DNA of 64,000 nt from Amaurobius ferox (taxonomy: Eukaryota > Arthropoda > Arachnida > Araneae > Amaurobiidae). The translations under genes were made by a program, and so were the position numbers. Positions 28,902 through 39,235 of the stretch are shown piece by piece (position 1 is the stretch's first letter; each line of letters starts with the position of its first letter). The DNA is taken from contig OX578140.1 in assembly GCA_951213105.1 (NCBI GenBank), forward strand, positions 34,277,403-34,341,402, read 5' to 3'. The notes under the pieces were generated by a model. It was not told where the DNA came from and did no database searches. It worked only from the letters and a program-made list of their open reading frames with translations.

Positions 28902-29775
28902 ACTTTCCTTATATACATAATGTATAAGGAAAGTATTGTGACGGGGTCGAAAATTCGAATTCGTGTTTTCTACGGGGGTGTAACGTTTCAAGCATACCTA
29001 ATCACGAATCAAACATTTTTGAAGTGATGTCTGTGTGTGTGTGTGTCAGTGAGTCTTTGGAGACGATAACTGACAAACGAATGGACCGATTCGAAACAAG
29101 TTTGGTACATAAATCACAATCCGTATACACTGGAAGCCTTGTTTTTATACGCAATCGAATGTTTAGAACCCCCCTAAATTTTCGAATGAAATTTTGAAAA
29201 AATCGTCAAAAAATCACAACCACTAATAAAGTTACGCAAATAGACATTTCTTATGTAATTTTTAATTAGAAAACGATTGACATAAATTTTAGAACGCTAA
29301 CATGAACCGTTCTCGAGATATTGTACATTTTTCAAAAAAATTATCAAAACGTCATACAAAATAAAAAAAAAAAATTCCTATTGAGAAACATGTTCACTTT
29401 TCATATGTAATACCATGCGATACATTGAGTGACATCATTCTCGTGGATCTAACTCGTTCCATTCATGAAAAAAGATAATTTGAATAATACTTTTGTATTT
29501 GAACACCAATAGTCATTTATCTGCTGTAAGAATAACTTATTTCTTAGTGCATGACGCTTGGCGAGAATTTGGCGAAATGGCGCCAACTTGGCGACTTTTT
29601 TGAAATGTTGCCAAATTAACGAAAATTTCGCCAAATGGATAAAAATGACGCTAAATCAATCAAAATGACGACTAATTGTCGAAAATTCAATATCTTGGAA
29701 ATAATATTAGTATCTTCTATAAGAAAAACCTATTTTTTTTACTGTAAAAGCAGTAAATTTATTACATTATTCAGA
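28902..29775 (+). repeat. Family B repeat, copy 4 (3' end missing)
   Basis: Begins TACTTTCCTTATATACATAA directly after the end of copy 3. It retains the C6 line (29166-29176), the CTCGTGGATCTAACTCG line, and the CGCCAA block (29560-29640), but breaks off after AGTAAATTTATTACATTAT, so the final TATAAGGAAAGTCATG end is missing. Confidence 0.85.
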
Positions 29776-30440
29776 AATTCAACATTCAAGAAAATGATGA
29801 GCAATTAAATCTATATAACATTCAACTTTTATCTAGCCATTTAGTTCAAAAATATTTTACTGTCTGATTTAGTTAAAAAGAGAACTAACTCTCTTTAAAG
29901 TACATCAACATCTAAAAACATTTTATCCTCTTTTTATATCAGTTTCTGAACCAGATTGAAACGCAAAATTATTATGCTAGAAAGAACACACTAGCAACCG
30001 AATTGTAAATAAAAACCGTTTGAAGTTGTAATTGCGTCAAATTCAAACAAGCAGATGCACGTTCACAGACGTTTTCAATCCGGTGAAGCAATAAAATAAT
30101 GGATGTTTTATTCGGACATAGTGGAGATGAGGTTTACATAAGATTTACGTGGTTCAATGAATATTTTGCGATAATAATTTAAACAAAGTAATTGCATAAA
30201 ATAAATCGTTTTCAATATATAATTTTATTTATTTTGAAATATTTTATTGACATTTTAAATATGAGAACCTTTATAAATATATTATATAGGTTTGGCAAAT
30301 TACAAAACATCACTATTTTACAAAAACTTCAAATTCAATTTCTGTCATCTTATTATCTTTTTGTGTGTGTTTGTTTACCTATTTCCGATTTTTAGGTACT
30401 TTTTTCACTATATTTTGACGAATTTATCTCATATGGCCTT
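29776..30440. other. AT-rich spacer, nothing recognised
   Basis: No gene or repeat recognised. Confidence 0.4.
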
Positions 30441-30464
30441 CGAAAGAAATTGATTCCTTTATAT

Positions 30465-30731
30465 TTAATTATACTTTTTTCTGTTTGTTCTAATGGTTTT
30501 CCTGTCATTTCCATTTTTTTCTACTTTTTTGCACCTAATATAAATATTTGGGGATTCCTTCGTTACCGCTTTTTGTATGTTTTCTCTCTCTTCAGTTATT
30601 TTTATTCGTTGTTCCAGCCATTCTCTTGCAGCCTTATTTTCTTCTTTCATTTCTCTGTGTTTTTGTTTAAAAGTGCAAATTCGGTCTAATTTCAAATAAT
30701 TATGCGTGTTATTTTTTGCAATTAAACCCAA
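30465..30731 (-). CDS. Small unidentified ORF, Lys/Glu-rich helix
   Basis: An 88-residue minus-strand ORF. Residues 24-55 (HREMKEENKAAREWLEQRIK and on) are rich in Lys, Glu and Arg and could form a coiled coil, similar in style to the coiled part of the Gag at 4298-5920, but no zinc knuckle follows. A low-complexity purine-rich strand can give such ORFs by chance. I do not assign a function and doubt that it is a gene. Confidence 0.2.
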   Translation of the reverse strand: MGLIAKNNTHNYLKLDRICTFKQKHREMKEENKAAREWLEQRIKITEERENIQKAVTKESPNIYIRCKKVEKNGNDRKTIRTNRKKYN

Positions 30732-30927
30732 TTTAATGAATTATTGAAGGAATAAAGTGAAAATGAATTTGGGTTTCTAGGGAAAGTCATATGCTACTGT
30801 ATTTTTTTTTATCTTTTACTTATTTTTTTTGCCTTGCGTGCTTATTATAATGCAAAGGGAAAATATTAGAATAGAGCAGAAAATGTAACTTCGTTTTAAT
30901 TGATTTGCACGTTTTGAGAACGTGTAA

Positions 30928-31065
30928 ATAACCTTGCCGCCCCAACCAAGAATCGAACCCTGGATCTTCAAACTGGCCAGCCAACGCTCTACCGTTGAGC
31001 TATTGGGACGAAATTGCAAGCTCTTATCGTCGAAGTTGACTCTGCATTCTCCACCCTCTAAATGT
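30928..31065 (-). pseudogene. tRNA-like locus 1
   Basis: On the minus strand, GTCCCAATAGCTCAACGGTA begins a tRNA-like sequence. The acceptor arms GTCCCAA and TTGGGGC (about 31009 and 30939) pair over seven bases, the D arm GCTC/GAGC pairs, and GGGTTCGATTC is a good T-loop/B box. The anticodon arm does not fold cleanly, so identity is unclear. The 5' flank on the minus strand (GAGTCAACTTCGACGATAAG) is shared with locus 2 at 31880-32010, so a segment larger than a tRNA was duplicated. Confidence 0.6.
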
Positions 31066-31299
31066 CAGATTGGTGGGCAAACTGACAATCTGACCGAGAC
31101 CTCCTGCTATTTTTACCCCAGGTTAGCTACCTGTTACTACTATTTTTACCCCGGTTAGTATCATGCGTGGTCATTATGCTTTTAATTTGAAATCGGCGCG
31201 TGACCTTCCAAAGTCCACTGAATCCGTACTAGTCATACTAGGGTCACTTTCAGATCTCCGCCATTTATGTTCCCTCCATATTTTCTTTAAAAAAAAAAA

Positions 31300-31570
31300 A
31301 GCTATGTTAACTGTTCTTATTTTATATTTTCTCGGTTCTTTCTTTTTCTTTTGATCCTTTTCATTTTTTCATTTGTATTTTTTCTAATTTTTCTTTTCTA
31401 AATTTTATTCTAAATTTCTGTTTTTGTTTTCATGTGCCTATTTTTTTTCCTTTACATATATTTTCTTTTTATATATTTTCTAAATTTTACTTTTAAAATT
31501 TTATTATTTTCTTTTATTTTAATCTATTTTTTATTATGTTATTATAACTCACTCTAAATTTTATTTTTCA
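31300..31570. repeat. T-rich, pyrimidine-skewed tract
   Basis: About 270 bases dominated by T with scattered C, including repeated TTTTCTAAATTTTA lines. The strand asymmetry is strong. The tract lies between the two tRNA-like loci. Confidence 0.6.
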
Positions 31571-31717
31571 ATGATCTTTTTATCTATATTCGCAATAACC
31601 CTTTTCCCATTTCTGGAAAATGGACGCACTTGTCAAGTTCAAATATAATGTAAAACTGTCTGTATAATCACACTAGTTTTCATCAGTTTATTATCTTTTA
31701 GATCTAAATAACTGCTC

Positions 31718-31845
31718 GTTTGGCGGGATGGTAGACCTTGGGTGCCTCCTGAGTGCAGGAGGTATCCTTTCCCGGCCGTACAGCTAGCTACTCTAAACCC
31801 ACTATGTGAGTCGCACGGTCTGGGGTCTTCAGAGCTCCGACATTT
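31718..31845 (+). mobile_element. Truncated SINE (3' half, diverged)
   Basis: Aligns to the 3' half of the 5S SINEs: a GGTAGACCTTGGGTGCCTCC-like region, TTTCCCGGCCGTACAGC (cf. CTTACCGGCCGTCCAAAC), and the core GTCGCACGGTCTGGGGTCTT (cf. GTCGGACGGTCTGAGTCT). No 5S head is present. Confidence 0.65.
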
Positions 31846-31879
31846 TTGCCCTAACCTACAGGGTTGATATGTTTGTGAG

Positions 31880-32010
31880 CCAGTGTAAAGAACCTTGTTG
31901 CCCCAACCGGCAATAGAACCCTGGATCTCCGAACTGGCTAGCTGATGCTCTGCCGTTGAGCTATTGGGACGGCAATTCATGTTTTTATCATCGAAGTGGA
32001 TTCTGCACAC
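31880..32010 (-). pseudogene. tRNA-like locus 2
   Basis: Diverged copy of locus 1. On the minus strand GTCCCAATAGCTCAACGGCA and AGGGTTCTATTGCCGGTTGG carry the A box, B box and paired acceptor ends. The conserved flank ATCCACTTCGATGATAAA extends homology upstream. An ORF (31639-32010) crosses it but is incidental. Confidence 0.6.
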
Positions 32011-32339
32011 CGCAGAAAACGAATCTGTATATAACGTCTAATTAAAAATTGGTATACGCTCTGTGCAATATATACATACCCACTCTGGTTCTAAGACTAT
32101 TTTAGGAACGTAGCAGCTAGCTGTCCGCCCCTCCAAGTCCTTAAATTCTGAATCTGTAACTGGCATGTGTATATTATATTTGGCGTGACAAAACTCGAGT
32201 TTTGGTGTTTCGTATGTCAGCTCCCAAGATAACTCTTTATATTTTCAATGTAATATTACATTGAAGCTCAGAAAAACAAAACAATGTAAAATCATACAAT
32301 TTTTGCGGTAGTACCCCCAAAACAAAGAACCTTAAAAGT

Positions 32340-32640
32340 GTCATTTTAAGATTTTCTCTCCAGCTTTTTTATTCTTCAATCTTCACTGAGCTACAGCCGT
32401 AACAACTTGGCCGAATTTAATGAATAATGGCTCATTTTGTGTGTTTTGGTGGGAGGTGTATACTTTTACTTTTAAAACTTCATGACAAATTTGATTTAGA
32501 ATTTCAAATATTAAAAAACACGATTTTGTAGCCATTTTCTTCAGTGTTGACGGACCTGCAGCCAAAACTACTGAATGGATTTTAATCAGTGGTTCGTTTT
32601 GGTGTTAGGTCGATAAGATAAATTTGATTTTAAATTTCCA
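32340..32640 (+). repeat. Two tandem ~170-bp units of unknown repeat
   Basis: Two units (about 32380-32545 and 32546-32640) share CTTCA.TG, CTACAGCCGTAACAACTTGG / CTGCAGCCAAAACTACTGAA, then a GAATTTAATGAATAATGG / GATTTTAATCAGTGG line, TTTTGTGTGTTTTGGTG / TTTTGGTGTTAGGT, and AAATTTGATTT..AATTTC. The phrase resembles the GGCTGAACCGAATTTGATGA line of family A/C. Confidence 0.5.
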
Positions 32641-34421
32641 AAATTGAAAACAAAACATGATTAAATGGTGCTGGTAAATGTAAAATTTGCAATAACTTAT
32701 ATAGCATTGCTGCCTAATTATATAGATAAATATTTCTATAAGACGTATTGGAATCTCATAAACACAGCACTTTATGGTAACTTCCCCTCGTTCTAGTAAA
32801 ATATAGCGAAACCTCTTATCATACAGGTATAACCCTGTCGAAAGATCCTATCCATTTTAAAATCAGATATAGCCCTTTTTAGCCGTAGTTAGTTAAAAAA
32901 TAATTATTGCTACTACAAAGGTCTGCGTGTGGTTTGTAGGGGTGTTAGGATCCTTCGGCATGGTACTTATACCTGAAAGTAAAGCTCTGGTTCTGCAGAA
33001 ATTTGGCGAAAAGCATTTTGAAATTGCCTTACCTTTTGGAAGGCGGTTTTGTGTTTTGAACTCTGGAGTTCTTTTTACCTTGAAATGGTGCTTCTATGAG
33101 ATATATACTATTTTCGCTAAATACATATGAATGGACATATGTGCGTGTTTACGTGCACGAGTTGAAAGCAGACTTGTAATGTCTAACACGAGAAAAATAC
33201 TAAGCATAAACATAATTTAAACATGGTTTTAATTATTTACAATAAAAGCAATATGTTATTATTCATTGAAATATTGGTTTTAATTCGACTATATAGTTAT
33301 ACTAGCAGATATACTCTGCTTTACTCATGATTTAAATTTGTTTCTGCAAATTATAAAAAAATATCCAAATTGCTTTCTAAAAAAATCCATTTAAATATTT
33401 ATTTTAATTCACAATAAAAGAATTCATTGTACACGAATCTTATTCCATGGCGTAGACTTATATTCTACGGCGTATCATAGACTTATATTCTATATGATAC
33501 AGCACTATCAAAAATATAATACTGCATATTTATGAATATATTTTTCTATTACATTATGGTTTAAAACATATAAATTGAATGATAATCGTCTACCGTGTAG
33601 ATACAGATATAATTCCCTTGCTAAACAACATGGCATTATTCGATTTTATATATGTGATATTTTATGCAACATGATATTAGTGATTTTATATATCTTAAAA
33701 AATGTTCAATCCCCACTTACACACTTTAAGTCATACGTTTAAAGAACACAAAAATGCATTAATCTGTAAATTTTATTTTTACAAAAATGTTTTGCATTTC
33801 AGTATTTACTCTAATAAATGTAACTCCCAGACGTTAGAAAATGTTGCTTAAAATTCATCGTTTTAAATTTTCTCTTGGGCAAATGTTCAAAACTATTTTG
33901 TGTTATATTTATTTTGGCGACATGCCAGTTTGTACAGAAATAGAAACACGAACGAGATAGATGTTATTAAATACCTCCCGATGCATTTAATTTTCCGAGA
34001 GTCTGTTTTATTGTATATTAAATTAGTAACTATTTTGGATAAACTAACTTTGTTTAAATGGTTCTCAAATTCGATAAGAACACAATACTGGAAACAAATT
34101 ATTCTATTTCAAGTTATTGATAACAATGAAGTGTACTATAAGCAACACAAAAGATATAAATTTAATTTATTACACTGATATTTTATTGAGTTTCTTTCTA
34201 AGGCGTTGAGCTTTTTTTAAGTCAAAATGTTTTCTAATAAATGTGATTATTTTAGTTTAAGGATGTGAAAAACCATTTCTTGCATTATAATTAACTTACC
34301 AGACGATTTTGTGTTTTTTTGAAAATGAAGTAAACTAGATGGACAGAATAAAAGTTTTAATGAATTGACAAATATTTTTATTGATTATAAATTTTAAAAA
34401 GTTTTTGAATCATTTTTCTAT
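32641..34421. other. AT-rich spacer, nothing recognised
   Basis: About 1.8 kb with no recognised feature. A short duplication TAGACTTATATTCTA occurs at 33456-33495. The ORF 33900-34178 shows no domain. Confidence 0.4.
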
Positions 34422-37400
34422 ATCTATATAAATAAAATTGAAAATCTGTCTACCTGTCTGTCCCATCAACACGGGAGAACTGTTGAACCAAATTTAATGA
34501 AATTTCGTGGGTAGTCTCGAAATATCCACACTTAAAATTTAGTCTATGTTTCGAGTTCGAGTTTCTAAGACCAGGGGTTGTCTAGATTTTAATTAAAAAC
34601 GAACAATTATACCTTCCATAGAGATAGCATTATGCAGACGATATTTTTGAACCAATTTATTTGAAGAAAATTATATCATGTCGCTTAGCAACGTATTTAA
34701 ATTCAAATGGTTTATAAGGCAGACGATTTTTAATAGATAATTTCCGATTCAAATCTATATGATTAAAATTGAAAATCTGTCTGTATGTCTATCTATATGA
34801 CCCATCATCACGGGAGAACGGCTAAACCGAATTTGATGAAATTTTGTGGGTAGCCTGGAAATAGCTTCACTTAAAATTTAGTCCGTGTTTGGAGTTTCTA
34901 CGACCAGTGGTTCTCGAGGTTTTGGTAAAAACCGAAATTTTCGCTTGTCTCATCATCACGGGAGAACGGCTGATCCGAATTTCATGAAATTGTATGGATA
35001 GCCTTGAAATGGCCCCCCATAAATTTATCCCAAGTTTCGAGTTCCTAAAATCATGGGTTATCCAGACATTAATGAAAAACGAAACTTTTTTCTAAGAGTT
35101 CTACTCTCTAACTCCGTGGTTTATCCAAACGAAAAGATTAAAAATTGTTTGAACGTGAATTAAAACTTTATTTCTGAGTTTGGTGGGAAATTTTTTGCGC
35201 TAATTAGTCACGTTCTGAAAACATGAATTGTTTGAAACATGAATTTAATTGGAAAATCTATCTCCATGGTTTATTTTTCAAAAGCTTTTACTCAATAATG
35301 AAAAGTATAAAGAAATCAAAATGATTATTTAATTTCGCAGTTCATGAGGAAGATTCTATCTTATATCATGTTGCTCAGAAAGGCAATTAAATAAAATCTG
35401 CCTGTTAATTTTAATTATTATTTTTTCGATTTGAATAATAAGTAAATGGATATAAAATATAAATTTCAGAAAAGAACGGTTTGATTTTTCTTTTAATTAT
35501 ATTGATTACGGACTGCGTACATCACCTTCATTTATTTTGGCAAAGAGTTTTTAAGCTTGTATATTGTGTTTAGCTAATAAACTCATATACTGTGTTTACC
35601 CAATAAATTTATTTATCCGATTGTTGAAACAAAAAAAGAGTAGAACGGGTGTATCTTCTAATACAATTGTAGTGTTTTCATTTAGTATATACAAACGGGA
35701 TCAGGATGTTTTATTCTTCAGATTTGCAAATTCAGATCTACGAATTTGGCGGAATATCGCTAACATGGCAACTTTTCTTAAACTTTGTCAAATTGACTGA
35801 AATGTCGCCAAATTGAAAAAAAAAAGAGGCAAATCAATGAAATTAAATTTGTTTTTTTAGAAGAGTGTACTGAAATGATTTTTCGGTAGCATTTGTCTGT
35901 CAGTCTAACCATCCTATTTAGTAACACATTTAGAGAATTTCTAAAATATCACCAAATTGATAAAAATGTTTGTAAATCCTTAGAAATATCATGAAATTAA
36001 TAAAATTGCGCTTAATAAATGAAATTAATTGTCTTTTGTTAGGGGATAGCAGTGTGATGATGTTTCGTCAATTTATCACAAAATGGGATTATCAGTTCTA
36101 CAGTCCCACTTGGCGATAAATTTGGCGATTTTTTAATTTGCCGCTAAATTGACGAAAATGCCGCCAAACCTTCCATGGAGATAGCATTATTCAGGCGATA
36201 TGATTTCCATTAATTTATTTGAAGCAAATGATATCATGTCGTTCATCAACGGATGTAAATCCAATGAATTATGCGGCATTTAATTTTTATTAAATCTTTT
36301 CCGATTTGAATAATAAAGATATGTATATAAAATAAAATTTTTTGACATTGCATTTTTGACTGGATAATATCAATTACGGTCTTCAGGTTTAAACATTATT
36401 ATTATTAATGTTTTCGGGGATTATTGATTTAGGGATTATTGATATTTTTAAGTTATTATGCCATTGTTTTATTATGACAAAAATTGTTTAAACTCATATA
36501 TTGTACGTTGTTCGAGTAATCTTCTACAAATGCAAGGGTAAATCTTCTAATCTAGGAGAATATATATAGTACTACAGGTATAATGGCATATATTTTGATA
36601 TATATTGGCATATATTGGAAGTAATTACGACCTTCTGGCAAAAAGATTACGGGGATTATTGATATTTTTAATTTATTACGTCATCTGTTTTATTTTGGCA
36701 AAGATTTTTGCGACTCATTTTGTAGTACGGGTAATCTTCTACTAACACACTGGCATATTTTCTAATCTGCGACAATATAAGTAGTACGGGAATATATATA
36801 TATTCCCATATAATTTTAGTGCTCTCATTGGGGCATATATTCGAATCAATTACAGATTTATTGATATTATCAATTTATACACGTAATGTACTAATACAGG
36901 TTATATTTTCTAATATTCACGTATATAAGTAGTACGGATTCCATACAATTTTAATGCTTTAATTTTGCATATATTGATTCAATTCTTTTTTTTTTTTTTC
37001 GTAAATTTGCTTACAAAAGGGGCCAGGATGTTTTATTCTTCAGATCTGCGGGTGAAAATAATTTTGCATACCGATATAACAGATATTCTTAAACTTAATT
37101 TGGAAGCATTGTATTAAATATTTTAAAAGAATATTTTGATTAAAAATGTTATTTAGTATACTATAGGAATTTGCACATGATTGTGAATTTTAAGTTTCTT
37201 TATATTATATACTCCGTACGAAGAACGGGTATGCTGCTAGTAAATATATATAAAATAAATTTCACCGATGTTGCATTTTTGATTGGATTATATCAATTAC
37301 GGTCTTCAGTTTTAAACATTATTATTATTGATATTTTCGGGGATTATTGATATTTTCAGTTTATTACGTCGTTGTATTATTTTTGCAAAAATTTTTGAAA

Positions 37401-37985
37401 CTCATATTGTGCGTGGTACAAGTAATCTTTGTACGGGTAAATCTTTTAATCTACGAGAATATAAGTAGTACAGGTATATTGGCATATATTTTGATATATA
37501 TTGGCATATATTGGAATCAATTACGACCTTCTGGTATAAATATTACGGGGATTATTGATATTTTCAATTTATTACGTCACCTGTTTTATTTTAGCAAATA
37601 TTGTAGGAAAATATGTTGTAGTACATGTAATCTTCTACTAATAAACCGGTATATCTTCTAATATTTGCAAACATAAGTACTACGGGTCGCATACAACTTT
37701 AGAACTTTTATATTGGATAGATTGATTCAACTTATATTTTTTTTAATTTGTTTACAAACGGGACCAGGTTATTTTATTCTTCAGATCTGCCCATAAAGAT
37801 AATTTTGTATAGCGAGAACATACATTCTTAAACTTCTTTTTGGGAACATTAAATTAAATGTTTTAATAGAATATTTTGATTAACAATGTCATTTAGTATA
37901 CAATAGGAATTTGCACATGATCGTGAATTTTAAGTTTCTTTATATTATACACCTCGTACGAAGAACGGGTATACTGTTAGTACTT
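34422..37985 (+). repeat. Family A/C repeat, near-full-length copy (+)
   Basis: Starts TATCTATATAAATAAAATTG, AAAATCTGTCTACCTGTCTG, then CACGGGAGAACTGTTGAACC. A second start-like unit is at 34755 and a third CATCACGGGAGAACGGCT at 34958. The CGCCAA/GGCGA block lies at 35745-36170. The 3' part is present twice: about 36316-37235 and 37236-37985, each ending TCCGTACGAAGAACGGGTAT followed by CTGCTAGT or CTGTTAGT. The minus-strand copy at 59751-63140 has the same order. There is no ORF worth calling; 35564-35800 and 37347-37661 are non-conserved frames. Class unknown: Helitron-like or another non-autonomous element are possibilities. Confidence 0.8.
37236..37985 (+). repeat. Tandem duplicate of the family A/C 3' part
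   Basis: Repeats 36316-37235 with substitutions and an internal deletion: GATTGGATTATATCAATTAC, TATTGGCATATATTTTGATA, GGAATCAATTACGACCTTCTGG, and the end CGTACGAAGAACGGGTATAC. The head-to-tail junction at about 37235 shows TGCTAGT then AAATATATATAAAATAAA. Confidence 0.75.
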
Positions 37986-38780
37986 GAATATAATTCAATC
38001 TCAAAGTAACATTTATAATTCTATTTAATACAAATATTTTATATTAATCCTAATAAAATTTTGCAAAGGGATATAAACCGCATGCGCATATTTTCCCGTG
38101 TAGCCATTTTATGGTAATATATAACTATTTTGAGTGATATTTGGAAATTAATGTTCACTCACAGCAGTTCAGCTACTAATACTGCTATTGTCAATTTCAG
38201 CACAAATTGGAACATTAAATAAATTATGTCTGACTATGCGATTTATTTCTGGGTTTCTTTGTTCTGTTATTTATTTTTCATTGGTTGCAGAATATTTGTT
38301 ATAATTAAATGAAATGAAGCAATTTCTGAGCGTAGCTTCCTTAATACCGACTATAATATGAGTGTATTCAAAAGTTTGTTGATATATAAAAGAAAAACCT
38401 TCAGCAGATGCAAATAAAATTGTACGCGCTCTTTGAACTAGTTATAGTTTTCGTCCTGACGAAGCCCGAATTCTAAATTTCGATCTATGTACTGGTATAA
38501 CTGAAATCAAAAGTCAAATAAGGTTAAATCAAGAGTAAAATTAATTAAAAAAAATTCGCAAGCCAAACATAATTTTCTATTTGTTCTCTCTTAATATGTA
38601 CAATTGCAAATGTTACTAGGCTGTCTCTTATATGAATTACTTAATATTTAGTATTTTGAGTTTTTTACTACTTTCTTGAAATAAAAGTATTTGTTATTAA
38701 ACACGAGAAGATGTATTTGGCGTTGCTCGTGATTTAAAGAAGTGCATAATTAGATTTTTCTAAAGGTGTAGGAGAAATTA
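37986..38780. other. AT-rich spacer
   Basis: No gene or repeat recognised. Confidence 0.4.
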
Positions 38781-39235
38781 TTATCACCGACTACGGAGTA
38801 CCGATGTGTCTGTCTTTGGATCTCAAGGAACCGGCCGCCTTACCGGTGAGGCAGTTAGGCCTCGGACTCTTCCAGGTGACTGTGATCGCATGGACTGCGT
38901 CCATTCATGACCTGAACCTAGATCTGGCCGGCGACCGGGGTCGGGCTTGATGGGTAATTCCTTGGACCTTGCCCGGTGAATGATTTTGTCAAATTGTACG
39001 TTTCCCTGGCTGTGGCTTTGCTGGAAACCTGCACGCGGCTCACCTTAATACCGGCATAAGCTCCCCTAGCTGCCGTGGTGTGTTCGTATAATCCTGTCCC
39101 TAATCCTGTCTTTGGGCCTGACCTGAAGTTTCACTGAACTAAATTTCATAGCTTTGTGTTGCTTAGATTTCCTGCTAAGGAACCAAAAGACAGACGGACA
39201 AACAAACCTCCTCTTTATTTTTATAGGTGTAGCTA
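38780..39235. repeat. GC-rich insert in a (GTCT)-type repeat
   Basis: GC-rich text at 38820-39080 (GGAACCGGCCGCCTTACCGG, GGCCGGCGACCGGGGTCGGG, ACCTGCACGCGGCTCACC) contrasts with the surroundings. Its right flank, TGAACTAAATTTCATAGCTT then AGACAGACGGACAAACAAAC and TTTATTTTTATAGG, has the same order as the family A/C head read on the minus strand. It could be a SINE or other short element inserted in such a repeat; I do not recognise it. Confidence 0.4.
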
